From contig NZ_JAPVQY010000034.1 of the NCBI RefSeq assembly GCF_027257875.1, positions 1 through 64,000 on the forward strand: a stretch of DNA of 64,000 nt, in the 5' to 3' direction. Both the position numbers and the translations under genes were made by a program. Positions 45,003 to 54,490 of this stretch are shown here, in pieces. The notes below the pieces were generated by a model. It was not told where the DNA came from. It did not search any database and saw only the letters and a program-made list of their open reading frames with translations. Each line of letters opens with the position of its first letter. Within the stretch, counting starts at the first letter, position 1. The DNA comes from Burkholderia sp. IMCC1007 (GTDB lineage: Bacteria > Pseudomonadota > Gammaproteobacteria > Burkholderiales > Burkholderiaceae).

Positions 45003-46223
45003 ATGAGCGACCCTCAACAAAACGCCGCGAGCGCACAGCCGCAGAACAACGGGAAGCGCAAACGGATGATGACGCTGCTGATCGCGGTCATCGTGATCGC
45101 GGCCATCGCGTACGGTCTGTACTACTTCCTCGTCGCGCGCTTCCATGAAGAGACGGACGACGCATACGTGAACGGCAACGTCGTGCAGATCACGCCGCAG
45201 GTCACGGGTACCGTGATCGCCGTGAAGGCCGACGATACGCAGACGGTCAAGGCCGGCGATCCGCTCGTCGTGCTCGACCCGGCCGACTCGCAAGTCGCGC
45301 TGCAGCAGGCCGAAGCGAACCTCGCGCAGACAGTGCGCCAGGTGCGCGGCCTGTTCGTCAACGACGACCAGTACCGTGCGCAAGTCGCGCTGCGCCAGTC
45401 CGACCTGTCGAAGGCGCAGGACGACCTGCGCCGCCGCGTCGCCGTCGCGCAAACGGGCGCCGTGTCGCAGGAAGAGATCTCCCACGCACGCGACGCCGTG
45501 CGCGCCGCACAGGCGTCGGTCGACGCGGCACAGCAACAGCTCGCATCGAACCGCGCGCTGACCGCGAACACGACGATCGCATCGCACCCGAACGTGATGG
45601 CGGCCGCGGCGAAGGTGCGCGACGCGTACCTCGCGAACGCACGTAACGTGCTGCCCGCGCCGGTCACCGGCTATGTCGCGAAGCGCTCGGTGCAAGTCGG
45701 CCAGCGCGTGTCGCCGGGCAACCCGCTGATGTCGGTCGTCCCGCTGAACGCGGTGTGGGTCGATGCGAACTTCAAGGAAGTGCAGCTCAATCACATGCGC
45801 ATCGGCCAGCCGGTCGAACTGACGGCCGACATCTACGGCTCGTCGATCGTGTACCACGGCAAGGTCGTCGGCTTCTCGGCCGGTACGGGCTCGGCGTTCT
45901 CGCTGCTGCCGGCGCAGAACGCGACGGGCAACTGGATCAAGGTCGTGCAGCGCCTGCCGGTGCGCATCGAAATCGATCCGAAGGATCTCGAGAAGCACCC
46001 GCTGCGCATCGGCCTGTCGATGCAGGTCGACGTCAACATCAAGGACGAGCACGGCGAGCAGCTCGCAAACGCGCGGAACACGGTCTACGAGACCGACGTG
46101 TTCGCAAAGTACGGCGACGAAGCCGACGCCGAAATCGCCCGCATCATCGCGGCGAACGCCGGCGGCAACGCAGCGGCGGCACCGGCCGCGGCGAAGCCGA
46201 ACGGCACCGCCAAGATGATGTAA
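45003..46223 (+). CDS. emrA: EmrA-type membrane fusion protein
   Basis: 406-aa periplasmic adaptor of the HlyD family. A single N-terminal helix (TLLIAVIVIAAIAYGLYYFL, about residues 22-42) is followed by the split lipoyl/biotinyl-like domain (DDAYVNGNVVQITPQVTGTV; then ARNVLPAPVTGYVAKRSVQV) and an alpha-hairpin coiled coil between them (about 95-190). A beta-barrel and an Ala/Pro-rich tail end the protein. It links EmrB to the outer-membrane channel. GGAG lies upstream. Confidence 0.94.
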   Translation: MSDPQQNAASAQPQNNGKRKRMMTLLIAVIVIAAIAYGLYYFLVARFHEETDDAYVNGNVVQITPQVTGTVIAVKADDTQTVKAGDPLVVLDPADSQVALQQAEANLAQTVRQVRGLFVNDDQYRAQVALRQSDLSKAQDDLRRRVAVAQTGAVSQEEISHARDAVRAAQASVDAAQQQLASNRALTANTTIASHPNVMAAAAKVRDAYLANARNVLPAPVTGYVAKRSVQVGQRVSPGNPLMSVVPLNAVWVDANFKEVQLNHMRIGQPVELTADIYGSSIVYHGKVVGFSAGTGSAFSLLPAQNATGNWIKVVQRLPVRIEIDPKDLEKHPLRIGLSMQVDVNIKDEHGEQLANARNTVYETDVFAKYGDEADAEIARIIAANAGGNAAAAPAAAKPNGTAKMM

Positions 46224-46249
46224 CGGCTCGATTCCGGAAAACTACCGAC

Positions 46250-47809
46250 ATGGCACAGGCTCCTGTCTCCCACCCGCCCCTGCAGGGCGGGCAACTCGTG
46301 CTCGGGACGATCGCGGTATCGCTCGCGGTGTTCATGAACGTGCTCGACACGTCCATCGCGAACGTCGCGATCCCGACCATCTCGGGCGACCTCGGCGTGT
46401 CTTCCGACCAGGGTACGTGGGTCATCACGTCGTTCGCGGTCGCGAACGCGATCTCGGTGCCGCTGACGGGCTGGCTGACCGACCGCTTCGGGCAGGTTCG
46501 CCTGTTCCTCGCGTCGATCATCCTGTTCGTCATCTCGTCGTGGATGTGCGGGCTCGCGCCGACCTTGCCGTTCCTGCTCGCGTCGCGCGTGCTCCAGGGC
46601 GCGGTCGCCGGGCCGATGATTCCGCTGTCGCAATCGCTGCTGCTGTCGAGCTACCCCCGCGCGAAAGCGCCGATGGCGCTCGCGCTGTGGTCGATGACGA
46701 CGCTGATCGCACCGGTCGCCGGGCCGATCCTCGGCGGCTGGATCTCCGACAACTATTCGTGGCCGTGGATCTTCTACGTGAACATCCCCGTCGGCATCGC
46801 CGCCGCGCTTGCCACGTGGTCGATCTACCGCACGCGCGAATCGACGGTGCGCCGCGCGCCGATCGACGGTGTCGGGCTCGGGCTGCTCGTGCTGTGGGTC
46901 GGCTCGCTGCAGATCATGCTCGACAAGGGCAAGGATCTCGACTGGTTCGCGTCCACCACGATCGTCGTGCTCGCGCTGATCGCGATCATCTCGTTCGCGT
47001 TCTTCGTGATCTGGGAGCTGACCGCGGAACATCCGGTCGTCGACCTGTCGCTGTTCCGGATGCGCAACTTCACGGGCGGCACGATCGCGCTCGCGGTCGG
47101 CTACGGGCTCTACTTCGGCAACCTCGTGCTGCTGCCGCTGTGGCTGCAGACCCAGATCGGCTATACGGCGACCGATGCGGGCCTCGTGATGGCGCCCGTC
47201 GGGCTGTTCGCAATCCTGCTGTCGCCGCTGACCGGCAAGTTCCTGCCGCGCACCGACCCGCGCTACATCGCGACCGCCGCGTTCCTCACGTTCGCGCTGT
47301 GCTTCTGGATGCGTTCGCGCTACACGACCGGCGTCGACGAATGGTCGCTCACGCTGCCGACGCTCGTGCAAGGCATCGCGATGGCCGGCTTCTTCATCCC
47401 GCTCGTGTCGATCACGCTGTCCGGCCTGCCCGGCCACCGCATTCCCGCGGCGTCCGGCCTGTCGAACTTCGTGCGGATCATGTGCGGCGGCATCGGCACG
47501 TCGATCTTCCAGACCGCGTGGGATCATCGGAACAACTTCCATCACGCGCAACTGGTCGAGCAGGCCAATCCGTATAACCCGACGTTCAACCAGGCCGTCA
47601 CGCAGATGGGCAACCTCGGACTTACGCGGGACCAGGCACACGGCCTGATCAACAACATGGCCACGCAGCAGGCCGCCCAACTCGGCGTGAACGATCTGTT
47701 CTATATTTCCGCGGCGATCTTCGTGCTGCTGATCGGACTGATCTGGATCACGAAGCCCGAACGCGCGGGCGGCGGCGACGCGGGTGCGGCGGCGTCGGCT
47801 GCGCACTGA
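46250..47809 (+). CDS. emrB: EmrB-type drug:H+ antiporter (DHA2, 14 TMS)
   Basis: 519-aa inner-membrane MFS exporter. The DHA2 motif D1 LDTSIANVAIPTIS is in helix 1, motif A is GWLTDRFGQVRLF, and the antiporter motif C region is APVAGPILGGWISD in helix 5. The large last periplasmic loop has DHRNNFHHAQLVEQANP. The ATG at 46250 follows GGAA, 26 bp after emrA. It exports hydrophobic compounds such as uncouplers and some antibiotics; substrates are inferred from the family. Confidence 0.95.
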   Translation: MAQAPVSHPPLQGGQLVLGTIAVSLAVFMNVLDTSIANVAIPTISGDLGVSSDQGTWVITSFAVANAISVPLTGWLTDRFGQVRLFLASIILFVISSWMCGLAPTLPFLLASRVLQGAVAGPMIPLSQSLLLSSYPRAKAPMALALWSMTTLIAPVAGPILGGWISDNYSWPWIFYVNIPVGIAAALATWSIYRTRESTVRRAPIDGVGLGLLVLWVGSLQIMLDKGKDLDWFASTTIVVLALIAIISFAFFVIWELTAEHPVVDLSLFRMRNFTGGTIALAVGYGLYFGNLVLLPLWLQTQIGYTATDAGLVMAPVGLFAILLSPLTGKFLPRTDPRYIATAAFLTFALCFWMRSRYTTGVDEWSLTLPTLVQGIAMAGFFIPLVSITLSGLPGHRIPAASGLSNFVRIMCGGIGTSIFQTAWDHRNNFHHAQLVEQANPYNPTFNQAVTQMGNLGLTRDQAHGLINNMATQQAAQLGVNDLFYISAAIFVLLIGLIWITKPERAGGGDAGAAASAAH

Positions 47810-47837
47810 GCGCCGCGTTCAACGCAACGCACCAAGC

Positions 47838-47870
47838 AAAAAGCCCGGTCGAAATCGACCGGGCTTTTTT
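47838..47870 (+). terminator. Bidirectional rho-independent terminator (emrB / truB)
   Basis: Perfect stem AAAAAGCCCGGTCGA / TCGACCGGGCTTTTTT with a two-base loop, between convergent genes, with A and T runs on both sides. Confidence 0.92.
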
Positions 47871-47901
47871 CGTTCCGACGGCGGCGCTTGCGCGCGCCGC
47901 A

Positions 47902-48834
47902 TCACTCGGCCGTCACGACGAGACGTTCGGGCGCGAGCACGCCATTGGCCTTGCGCGCGACGCCAAGCAGGCGTTGGGCGTCGTACACGCGCACACGGTC
48001 GCCTTCCGCCGCGTCGATCGAATCAAGCGCCGACAGCGGCAGGCGCTGCCCGTGCAGGAAGCGCTTCGCGCTGGCTTCGTCGAGACGCACCAGCGGAAAC
48101 GTCGACAGCAGTGCGTCGACCGGCTGGAGCCACGCATCGCGTGCCGCTTCGGCGGCGTCGGACAGCGTGTCGAGCGTCACCGCATGCTCGAGGGTCAGCG
48201 CGCCGACACCCGTGCGGCGCAGCATCGTCAGATGCGCACCGCAGCCGAGTGCTTCACCGATATCTTCCGCGAGCGTACGCACGTAGGTGCCCTTGCTGCA
48301 GGTCACGCGAAACGTCACGTCCGGCAGCTCGCAGGCGAGCAGATCGAGCGCATGGATCGTCACGTTGCGGCCTTCCCGTTCGACGGTCTGGCCCGCGCGT
48401 GCGTATTCATACAGCGGCTTGCCGTCGCGCTTGAGCGCCGAATACATCGGCGGCACTTGCACGATCGCACCGGTAAAGCGCGCAAGCGCGGCTTCGACCG
48501 CCGCGAGGTCGCATTCGACGGCACGCGTGTCGAGCACGTCGCCTTCCGCGTCGCCGGTAGTCGTGCGCACGCCGAGACGCATCGTCGCCTCGTAGGTCTT
48601 GTCGGCTTCGAGCAAGTCCTGCGAGAACTTCGTCGCCTCGCCGAAGCACAGCGGCAACAGGCCCGAGGCCAGCGGATCGAGCGTGCCGGTATGACCGGCC
48701 TTCTTCGCGAGAAGCAGGCGCTTCGCGCGAATCAATGCATCGTTGCTCGACAGACCGACCGGCTTGTCGAGCAGAAGGACGCCGTCCAGCGCGCGCCGCG
48801 GCACGCGTGGACGCTGGTTTGCTGCAGTCGTCAT
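47902..48834 (-). CDS. truB: tRNA pseudouridine-55 synthase
   Basis: 310-aa enzyme making pseudouridine 55 in the T-loop of tRNAs. The catalytic motif KAGHTGTLDPLASG contains Asp53, followed by FGEATKFSQDLLEADKTYEA and GTYVRTLAEDIGEALGCGAH. The C-terminal PUA-like domain is present. It lies 13 bp downstream of rbfA and is the last gene of the operon before the terminator. Confidence 0.95.
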   Translation of the reverse strand: MTTAANQRPRVPRRALDGVLLLDKPVGLSSNDALIRAKRLLLAKKAGHTGTLDPLASGLLPLCFGEATKFSQDLLEADKTYEATMRLGVRTTTGDAEGDVLDTRAVECDLAAVEAALARFTGAIVQVPPMYSALKRDGKPLYEYARAGQTVEREGRNVTIHALDLLACELPDVTFRVTCSKGTYVRTLAEDIGEALGCGAHLTMLRRTGVGALTLEHAVTLDTLSDAAEAARDAWLQPVDALLSTFPLVRLDEASAKRFLHGQRLPLSALDSIDAAEGDRVRVYDAQRLLGVARKANGVLAPERLVVTAE

Positions 48835-48847
48835 AGGGCGCGCGAAC

Positions 48848-49246
48848 TCAGTCGTCCTTCGCGGGCGCGTCGGCTTCGTCGTCGTCCTTCGCGCGCGTCG
48901 AGTTGGCTTCCTTGATCAGGCGCGACATTTCCACCGCTTTCTCGATCGTCTGGTCGTAATGGAAATGCAGCGTCGGCACGGTATGAATGTGCAGGCGCTT
49001 GAACAGCAGGTTGTGCAGGTGACCCGACGCATGGTTCAGCGCCTCCTGCGTCTTTTCGGGATCGCCGGTGAGCGCCGTGAAATAGACCTTCGCGTGCGCG
49101 TAGTCCGGCGTGAGCTCGACGCTCTGGATGGTCACGATGCCGATACGCGGGTCTTTGACCTCGCGCATGATGAGTTCGGACAGATCGCGCTGAATCTGGT
49201 CGGCAATCTGAACGTTGCGATTGGGGGAAGTCCGTTTCCTGGACAT
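48848..49246 (-). CDS. rbfA: 30S ribosome-binding factor A
   Basis: 132-aa KH-fold maturation factor for the 17S-to-16S 5' end of 30S subunits. The conserved opening RNVQIADQIQRDLSELIMRE is followed by VSVELTP-like IQSVELTPDYAHAKVYFTAL and LHFHYDQTIEKAVEMSRLI. The last ~15 residues are an acidic, Lys/Asp-rich tail. Confidence 0.95.
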   Translation of the reverse strand: MSRKRTSPNRNVQIADQIQRDLSELIMREVKDPRIGIVTIQSVELTPDYAHAKVYFTALTGDPEKTQEALNHASGHLHNLLFKRLHIHTVPTLHFHYDQTIEKAVEMSRLIKEANSTRAKDDDEADAPAKDD

Positions 49247-49309
49247 GATCGATCCGTGATCCGTTTATCAGGATAAAGCGGCGCGCCGTTGGCACGCCAC
49301 CATGAAAAT

Positions 49310-49339
49310 GGGCGGGACAGGCCCAAGCCTGCCCCGCCC
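49310..49339 (-). terminator. Stem-loop between infB and rbfA
   Basis: GGGCGGG-A-CAGGC / GCCTG-C-CCCGCCC with a 4-base loop, then ATTTTC on the minus strand, 20 bp after infB. It may reduce read-through into rbfA-truB or be a processing site, since the genes are otherwise one operon. Confidence 0.5.
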
Positions 49340-49359
49340 CATGAGCCGATACGCGACGC

Positions 49360-52278
49360 TTACAGCGTACGTGCGACTTCGGTCACTTCGAATACTTCGA
49401 ACTGGTCGCCTTCGATGACGTCGTTGAAGTTCTTCACCGACATACCGCACTCGAAGCCTTGCTTGACTTCCTTCACGTCGTCCTTGAAGCGCTTCAGCGA
49501 TTCGAGTTCGCCCGTGAAGATCACGACGTTGTTGCGCAGCACGCGAACCGACGACGAGCGCTTGACGATACCGTCGGTGACCATACAGCCGGCGACCGTA
49601 CCGATCTTCGGCACCTTGAACACCTGGCGCACCTCGACCATACCGGTGATGACTTCGCGCTTCTCCGGCGCCAGCATGCCCGACATCGCCGCCTTCACCT
49701 CATCCACTGCGTCGTAGATGATGTTGTAGTAACGGATGTCGATACCGTTCGCCTCGGCCAGCTTGCGTGCCTGAGCATCCGCACGCGTGTTGAAGCCGAT
49801 GATGACCGCCTTCGATGCCGTTGCAAGGTTGACGTCGTTTTCGCTGATGCCGCCGACCGCGCTGTGCACGATCTGCACGCGCACTTCGTCGGTCGACAGC
49901 TTGAGCAGCGACTGCACGAGTGCTTCCTGCGAACCCTGCACGTCTGCCTTGATGATGAGCGGCAGGTTCTGAACTTCGCCTTCGCCCATCTGCTCGAGCA
50001 TGCTTTCCAGCTTCGCGGCCTGCTGCTTCGCCAGCTTGACGTCGCGGAACTTGCCCTGACGGAACAGCGCGATTTCGCGCGCCTTGCGCTCGTCCGGCAG
50101 CACGATCACTTCCTCGCCCGCACCCGGCACTTCCGACAGACCCTGGATTTCGACCGGGATCGACGGGCCGGCTTCCTTCGTCGGCTTGCCGTTCTCGTCG
50201 AGCATTGCACGCACGCGGCCATAAGCCGTGCCTGCCAGCACGATGTCGCCACGGTTCAGCGTACCGGACTGCACCAGGATCGTCGCGACCGGGCCCTTGC
50301 CCTTGTCGAGCTTCGCTTCGATCACGATGCCCTTGGCAGGCGCTTCGACCGGTGCCTTCAACTCCAGCACTTCGGCTTGCAGCAGCACGTTCTCGAGCAG
50401 GTCGTCGATACCGGCACCCGTCTTGGCCGATACCGGCACGAACGGCGAATCGCCACCGTATTCTTCCGGCACGACGCCTTCGGCGACCAGTTCCTGCTTG
50501 ACGCGGTCCGGGTTCGCTTCCGGCTTGTCGATCTTGTTGATCGCCACGACGATCGGCACGCCACCGGCCTTCGCGTGAGCGATGGCTTCCTTCGTCTGCG
50601 GCATCACGCCGTCGTCGGCAGCCACCACCAGCACCACGATGTCGGTCGCCTTCGCGCCGCGTGCACGCATTGCCGTGAACGCCTCGTGACCCGGCGTATC
50701 GAGGAACGTGATGACGCCGCGCGGCGTGTCGACGTGGTAAGCACCGATATGCTGCGTAATGCCGCCCGCTTCACCCGCTGCAACCTTCGCGCGGCGAATG
50801 TGGTCGAGCAGCGAGGTCTTGCCGTGGTCGACGTGACCCATCACCGTGACGACCGGCGGACGCGGCAGTTGCTCCGCATCGGTCGTGGTCTCGCCTTCGA
50901 CCAGCAGCGCTTCCGGATCGTCCAGCTTTGCCGCGACCGCACGGTGGCCCAGTTCCTCGACGACGATCATCGCCGTTTCCTGGTCCAGCACCTGGTTGAT
51001 GGTGACCATCTGGCCCATCTTCATCATCACCTTGATGACTTCCGACGCCTTGATCGACATCTTGTGCGCGAGATCGGCAACCGAAACGGTTTCCGGCACG
51101 TGCACTTCACGCACGATCGGCTCGGTCGGCGCCTGGAACGACGATGCGCTGTCCTGGTGACGGCCGCGACCCTTCGGGCCGCCGCGCCAGCCGCGGTCGA
51201 CACCGCCGCTCGAATCGCCACGCGTCTTGATGCCGCGGCGCTTCGCTGCGTCGTCCTGCCAGCCGCCCTTGCCGCCGCCCGGCTTCTTGTTGCGGTCGCC
51301 CGCACCTGCCGGCGCCGTCGTCGCCGGCGCTGCACCTGCCGGCTTCTTCACGGCCGGACGTGCTTGCGTGCCTGCGCCAGCCGGCTTGGCCGGCTTGTGC
51401 AGCGTGCCCTTCGCTTCGGCCGGCTTCGGCGGTTCCACCGGCTTCGGCGGTTCGACTGCCTTGACCACTGCCTTGCGCGGCGTGTTCATCATTTCGCGGA
51501 TCGCGCGTGCTTCGGCTTCTGCCGCCGCGCGACGCTTGCTGATCTCTTCCTGCTCGGCGCGCGCCTTGTCCGCCGCCTCGCGGGCAGCGTCTTCGGCCTT
51601 CTTCGCCGCTTCGCGCTGTGCCGCACGTTCTGCGGCCGCGCGTGCTTCGTCCTGCGCGGACTGCGCACCTGCCGCTTCCTGCTTGGCCTCGGCGGCCTGC
51701 TGGGCAGCAGCCTGCTGAGCGGCGGCGGCTTCGGCCGCGGCACGCTTCGCCGCAGCTTCTTCCTCGGCGCGACGACGCTCGGCTTCCGCCGCTTCCTCGC
51801 GGGCGCGACGCTCGGCTTCTTCGCGCTCGAGGCGCTCCTGACGCTCGCGCAGTTCCTGCGCCTGCTTCTCGAGCAGCTCGGCCTCGCGGCGCGCCTCTTC
51901 CTCGCGACGCTTCAGTTCTGCGTCGTCGTCCGCTTCGGCGACCTGCGCCTGACCCTGTTCCGCACCGTCGCTCACTTCGTCGCGCTTGACGAACGTGCGC
52001 TTCTTGCGGACCTCGACCTGAATGGTGCGAGCCTTGCCCGTCGCGTCAGATTGCTTGATCTCCGACGTATGCTTGCGGGTCAGCGTGATCTTGCGCTTGT
52101 CGCCGTCGGTTGCGCCATGCGACTTGCGCAAATGATCGAGCAGACGCGCCTTGTCCGCTTCGGACAGCGCATCGTCTTCACTCGCTTTCTGGACGCCCGC
52201 TGCCTGCAGCTGCTCGAGCAGCACACCAGCAGGCATTTTCAGTTCCGCGGCAAATTGGGCTACGTTGTTACTCGCCAT
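49360..52278 (-). CDS. infB: Translation initiation factor IF-2
   Basis: 972-aa GTPase that places fMet-tRNA on the 30S subunit. N-terminal IF2_N domain (MASNNVAQFAAELKMPAGVL). A ~150-residue charged Ala/Glu/Arg coiled coil (about 115-275) follows, then a Pro/Lys/Gly-rich linker and a second IF2_N (VSVADLAHKMSIKASEVIKV). The G domain starts at about residue 480 with GHVDHGKTSLLDHI and has DTPGHEAF and NKIDKPEAN. Domains II-IV follow, ending FEVTEVARTL. Start at 52278. Confidence 0.97.
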   Translation of the reverse strand: MASNNVAQFAAELKMPAGVLLEQLQAAGVQKASEDDALSEADKARLLDHLRKSHGATDGDKRKITLTRKHTSEIKQSDATGKARTIQVEVRKKRTFVKRDEVSDGAEQGQAQVAEADDDAELKRREEEARREAELLEKQAQELRERQERLEREEAERRAREEAAEAERRRAEEEAAAKRAAAEAAAAQQAAAQQAAEAKQEAAGAQSAQDEARAAAERAAQREAAKKAEDAAREAADKARAEQEEISKRRAAAEAEARAIREMMNTPRKAVVKAVEPPKPVEPPKPAEAKGTLHKPAKPAGAGTQARPAVKKPAGAAPATTAPAGAGDRNKKPGGGKGGWQDDAAKRRGIKTRGDSSGGVDRGWRGGPKGRGRHQDSASSFQAPTEPIVREVHVPETVSVADLAHKMSIKASEVIKVMMKMGQMVTINQVLDQETAMIVVEELGHRAVAAKLDDPEALLVEGETTTDAEQLPRPPVVTVMGHVDHGKTSLLDHIRRAKVAAGEAGGITQHIGAYHVDTPRGVITFLDTPGHEAFTAMRARGAKATDIVVLVVAADDGVMPQTKEAIAHAKAGGVPIVVAINKIDKPEANPDRVKQELVAEGVVPEEYGGDSPFVPVSAKTGAGIDDLLENVLLQAEVLELKAPVEAPAKGIVIEAKLDKGKGPVATILVQSGTLNRGDIVLAGTAYGRVRAMLDENGKPTKEAGPSIPVEIQGLSEVPGAGEEVIVLPDERKAREIALFRQGKFRDVKLAKQQAAKLESMLEQMGEGEVQNLPLIIKADVQGSQEALVQSLLKLSTDEVRVQIVHSAVGGISENDVNLATASKAVIIGFNTRADAQARKLAEANGIDIRYYNIIYDAVDEVKAAMSGMLAPEKREVITGMVEVRQVFKVPKIGTVAGCMVTDGIVKRSSSVRVLRNNVVIFTGELESLKRFKDDVKEVKQGFECGMSVKNFNDVIEGDQFEVFEVTEVARTL

Positions 52279-52369
52279 TCATTCCTCTTAGTGCAAGGAC
52301 CGATTCCTTGCGGTTAGCATCGGGTCAGGCCATACGGCCGCCATCAAATCAGTGCGCCATGGTCATTTC

Positions 52370-53845
52370 TCACTGGAACCAATGTTCACGTGCTTTCATG
52401 ATCAACGCCTTAGCGGCATCCTCTTCCATCCCGGTCATGTCGACCAGTTCATCCACAGCCAGCTCCGCGAGATCGTCCCGCGTCTGCATGCCATGTTCGG
52501 CCAGCTTCGCGAGCAACTCCGGCGTGACGCCGTCGAGGCCCTTCAAATCCAGCGCGGCATTTTCAACCTTTTCTTCGTTCGCGATCGCCATCGTCAGCAA
52601 TGCGTCACGTGCGCGGTTGCGCAGCTCATGCACGGTGTCCTCGTCGAATGCCTCGATTTCGAGCATTTCGTTGAGCGGCACATAAGCGATTTCTTCGAGA
52701 CTCGTGAAGCCTTCGTCGATCAGGATGTCGGCAACTTCTTCGTCGACGTCGAGACGCGCCATGAACAGCGCACGCAGGCGGTCGCGTTCCTCACCCTGCT
52801 TCAGGGCGGACTCGTCCGGCGTCATGATGTTGATCTGCCAGCCGGTCAGTTCGCCGGCAAGGCGAACGTTCTGACCGCTGCGGCCAATCGCGACAGCCAG
52901 CTCGTTCTCGTCGACGACGACGTCCATCGAGTGCTTTTCTTCATCGACGACGATCGACTGGACAGCTGCCGGCGCGAGCGCGCCGATCACGAACTGGGCG
53001 GGATCCTCGGACCATAGCACGATGTCGATGTTTTCGCCACCGAGCTCGTTGCGCACGGCCTGCACGCGCGAGCCGCGGATGCCGACGCAGGTGCCGATCG
53101 GATCGATCCGCTTGTCGTAGGCGATCACGCCGATCTTCGCGCGCACGCCCGGATCGCGAGCGGCTGCCTTGATCTCGAGCAGGCCCTGCTCGATTTCCGG
53201 CACTTCCATCTCGAACAGCTTCATCAGGAATTCGGGCGCCGTACGCGACAGTTCGATCTGCGGGCCGCGCGCGGTGCGGTCGACCTTCGCGATGTACGCA
53301 CGCACGCGGTCGCCGACGCGCAGGTTTTCCTTCGGGATCAGCTGGTCGCGGCGCAGCAGCGCTTCGACACGGCCCGATTCGACGATGAAGTTGCCCTTGT
53401 CGAGGCGCTTCACCGTGCCCGTCATGATCTTCTCGCCGCGCTCGAGGTAGTCGTTCAGGATCTGCTCGCGCTCGGCGTCGCGCACCTTCTGCAGGATCAC
53501 CTGCTTCGCGGCCTGCGCACCGATGCGGCCGAACTCGATCGACGGCACCGGCTCCTCGATGAATTCGCCGACTTCGACGTCGGGCTTCTGGTCACGTGCT
53601 TCGAACAGCAGGATCTCGCGATCCGGCTCCTGCAAGCCTGCCTCGTCGGGCACGACGAGCCAGCGACGGAAGGTTTCGTGCTCGCCGCTTTCGCGATCGA
53701 TATGGACGCGGATTTCGGCGCCTTCGTCGAACAGCTTCTTGGAAGCGGACGCGAGCGCAGCCTCGAGGGCGCCCAGCACCACATCCTTGTCGACGTTTTT
53801 CTCGCGCGCCAGCGCATCCACCAGCATCAACACTTCGCGACTCAT
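52370..53845 (-). CDS. nusA: Transcription termination/antitermination factor NusA
   Basis: 491 aa. N-terminal polymerase-binding domain (1-125), S1 domain (about 130-200; GEKIMTGTVKRLDKGNFIVE), two KH domains (about 230-350; DPIGTCVGIRGSRVQAV), and two C-terminal helix-hairpin-helix acidic repeats (about 365-490; LIDEGFTSLEEIAYVPLNEM). The start codon overlaps the rimP stop by one base (TAATG). NusA is itself a candidate regulator of the attenuator at 54401 ahead of this operon. Confidence 0.97.
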   Translation of the reverse strand: MSREVLMLVDALAREKNVDKDVVLGALEAALASASKKLFDEGAEIRVHIDRESGEHETFRRWLVVPDEAGLQEPDREILLFEARDQKPDVEVGEFIEEPVPSIEFGRIGAQAAKQVILQKVRDAEREQILNDYLERGEKIMTGTVKRLDKGNFIVESGRVEALLRRDQLIPKENLRVGDRVRAYIAKVDRTARGPQIELSRTAPEFLMKLFEMEVPEIEQGLLEIKAAARDPGVRAKIGVIAYDKRIDPIGTCVGIRGSRVQAVRNELGGENIDIVLWSEDPAQFVIGALAPAAVQSIVVDEEKHSMDVVVDENELAVAIGRSGQNVRLAGELTGWQINIMTPDESALKQGEERDRLRALFMARLDVDEEVADILIDEGFTSLEEIAYVPLNEMLEIEAFDEDTVHELRNRARDALLTMAIANEEKVENAALDLKGLDGVTPELLAKLAEHGMQTRDDLAELAVDELVDMTGMEEDAAKALIMKAREHWFQ

Positions 53846-54303
53846 TATTTGCGGCTCCTAAAGTCAACTTGCGGAATCAGGCGGGCTTTATCGATATCGG
53901 CCAGCGTGAAATCCAGCATGGCTGCCTCGCCCTTCTCCCTCTCAAATTCCAAACCGATCGTTTCGCCATTCGGCGCGTGCAGAACGCCCCGGTACGTCTT
54001 GCGCCCGTCCAGCGGCTTTTTCAAGGTCACGGATGCTTCGCTGCCGGCGAAGCGCTCGAAATCGGCCAGCTTCTTCAACGGGCGGTCGAGCCCCGGGGAC
54101 GAGACTTCGAGCCGTTCGTAATCGATGTTTTCGACCGTCAAGACGTGCTGGAGCTGACGCGTGACCTTTTCGCAATCTTCGAGCGAGATGCCGGCAGGCT
54201 GATCGATATAGATGCAAAGCATGCCGCGCCCGGTGCGCTCAAGATCCACCAGCTCGTAGCCGAGCCCGGTGACCGTGGTTTCTATCAGTTCCGTCAGTTG
54301 CAC
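53845..54303 (-). CDS. rimP: Ribosome maturation factor RimP
   Basis: 152 aa, needed for 30S maturation. The N-terminal domain has ETTVTGLGYELVDLE, the central part CIYIDQPAGISLEDCEKVTR, and the motif YERLEVSSPGLDRPLKK is diagnostic. The start is GTG (54301-54303) behind AGAGGA. First gene of the rimP-nusA-infB-rbfA-truB block; about 180 bp downstream of a consensus promoter with an intervening terminator. Confidence 0.95.
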   Translation of the reverse strand: MQLTELIETTVTGLGYELVDLERTGRGMLCIYIDQPAGISLEDCEKVTRQLQHVLTVENIDYERLEVSSPGLDRPLKKLADFERFAGSEASVTLKKPLDGRKTYRGVLHAPNGETIGLEFEREKGEAAMLDFTLADIDKARLIPQVDFRSRK

Positions 54304-54400
54304 AGTGTCCTCTCAGGTGTTCGCGCCCGCCGCTCGCGATTCACCCGCGGGCGCGCGCCTTAGCCGGCGCAGGAAGCGCTACCCGAGATGCCTAACCGTT

Positions 54401-54433
54401 TCAGCAAAAAAAAATGGGCGGAACGCCCATCTT
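54401..54433 (-). terminator. Intrinsic terminator in the rimP-nusA leader (putative attenuator)
   Basis: On the minus strand, ATGGGCG-TTC-CGCCCAT followed by nine consecutive T (T-tract 54407-54415). It lies about 55 nt downstream of the expected start from the promoter at 54491-54519 and about 100 nt upstream of rimP, so transcription of the operon has to pass it. Confidence 0.8.
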
Positions 54434-54463
54434 CTTACTGGTGGTCGCACCTGAGCCGCACAT
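54401..54463 (-). CDS. Possible 20-aa leader peptide over the attenuator
   Basis: ATG at 54463 with GGA eight bases upstream; TGA at 54401-54403. The frame runs through the entire terminator stem and T-tract, ending in Ile-Phe-Phe-Cys. It contains two Lys codons in a row just before the stem. A ribosome translating it would melt the hairpin. No homologue is known to me; it may be chance. Confidence 0.3.
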   Translation of the reverse strand: MCGSGATTSKKMGVPPIFFC

Positions 54464-54490
54464 TGAATCCGTACGCCCAGCGACTCTGCG

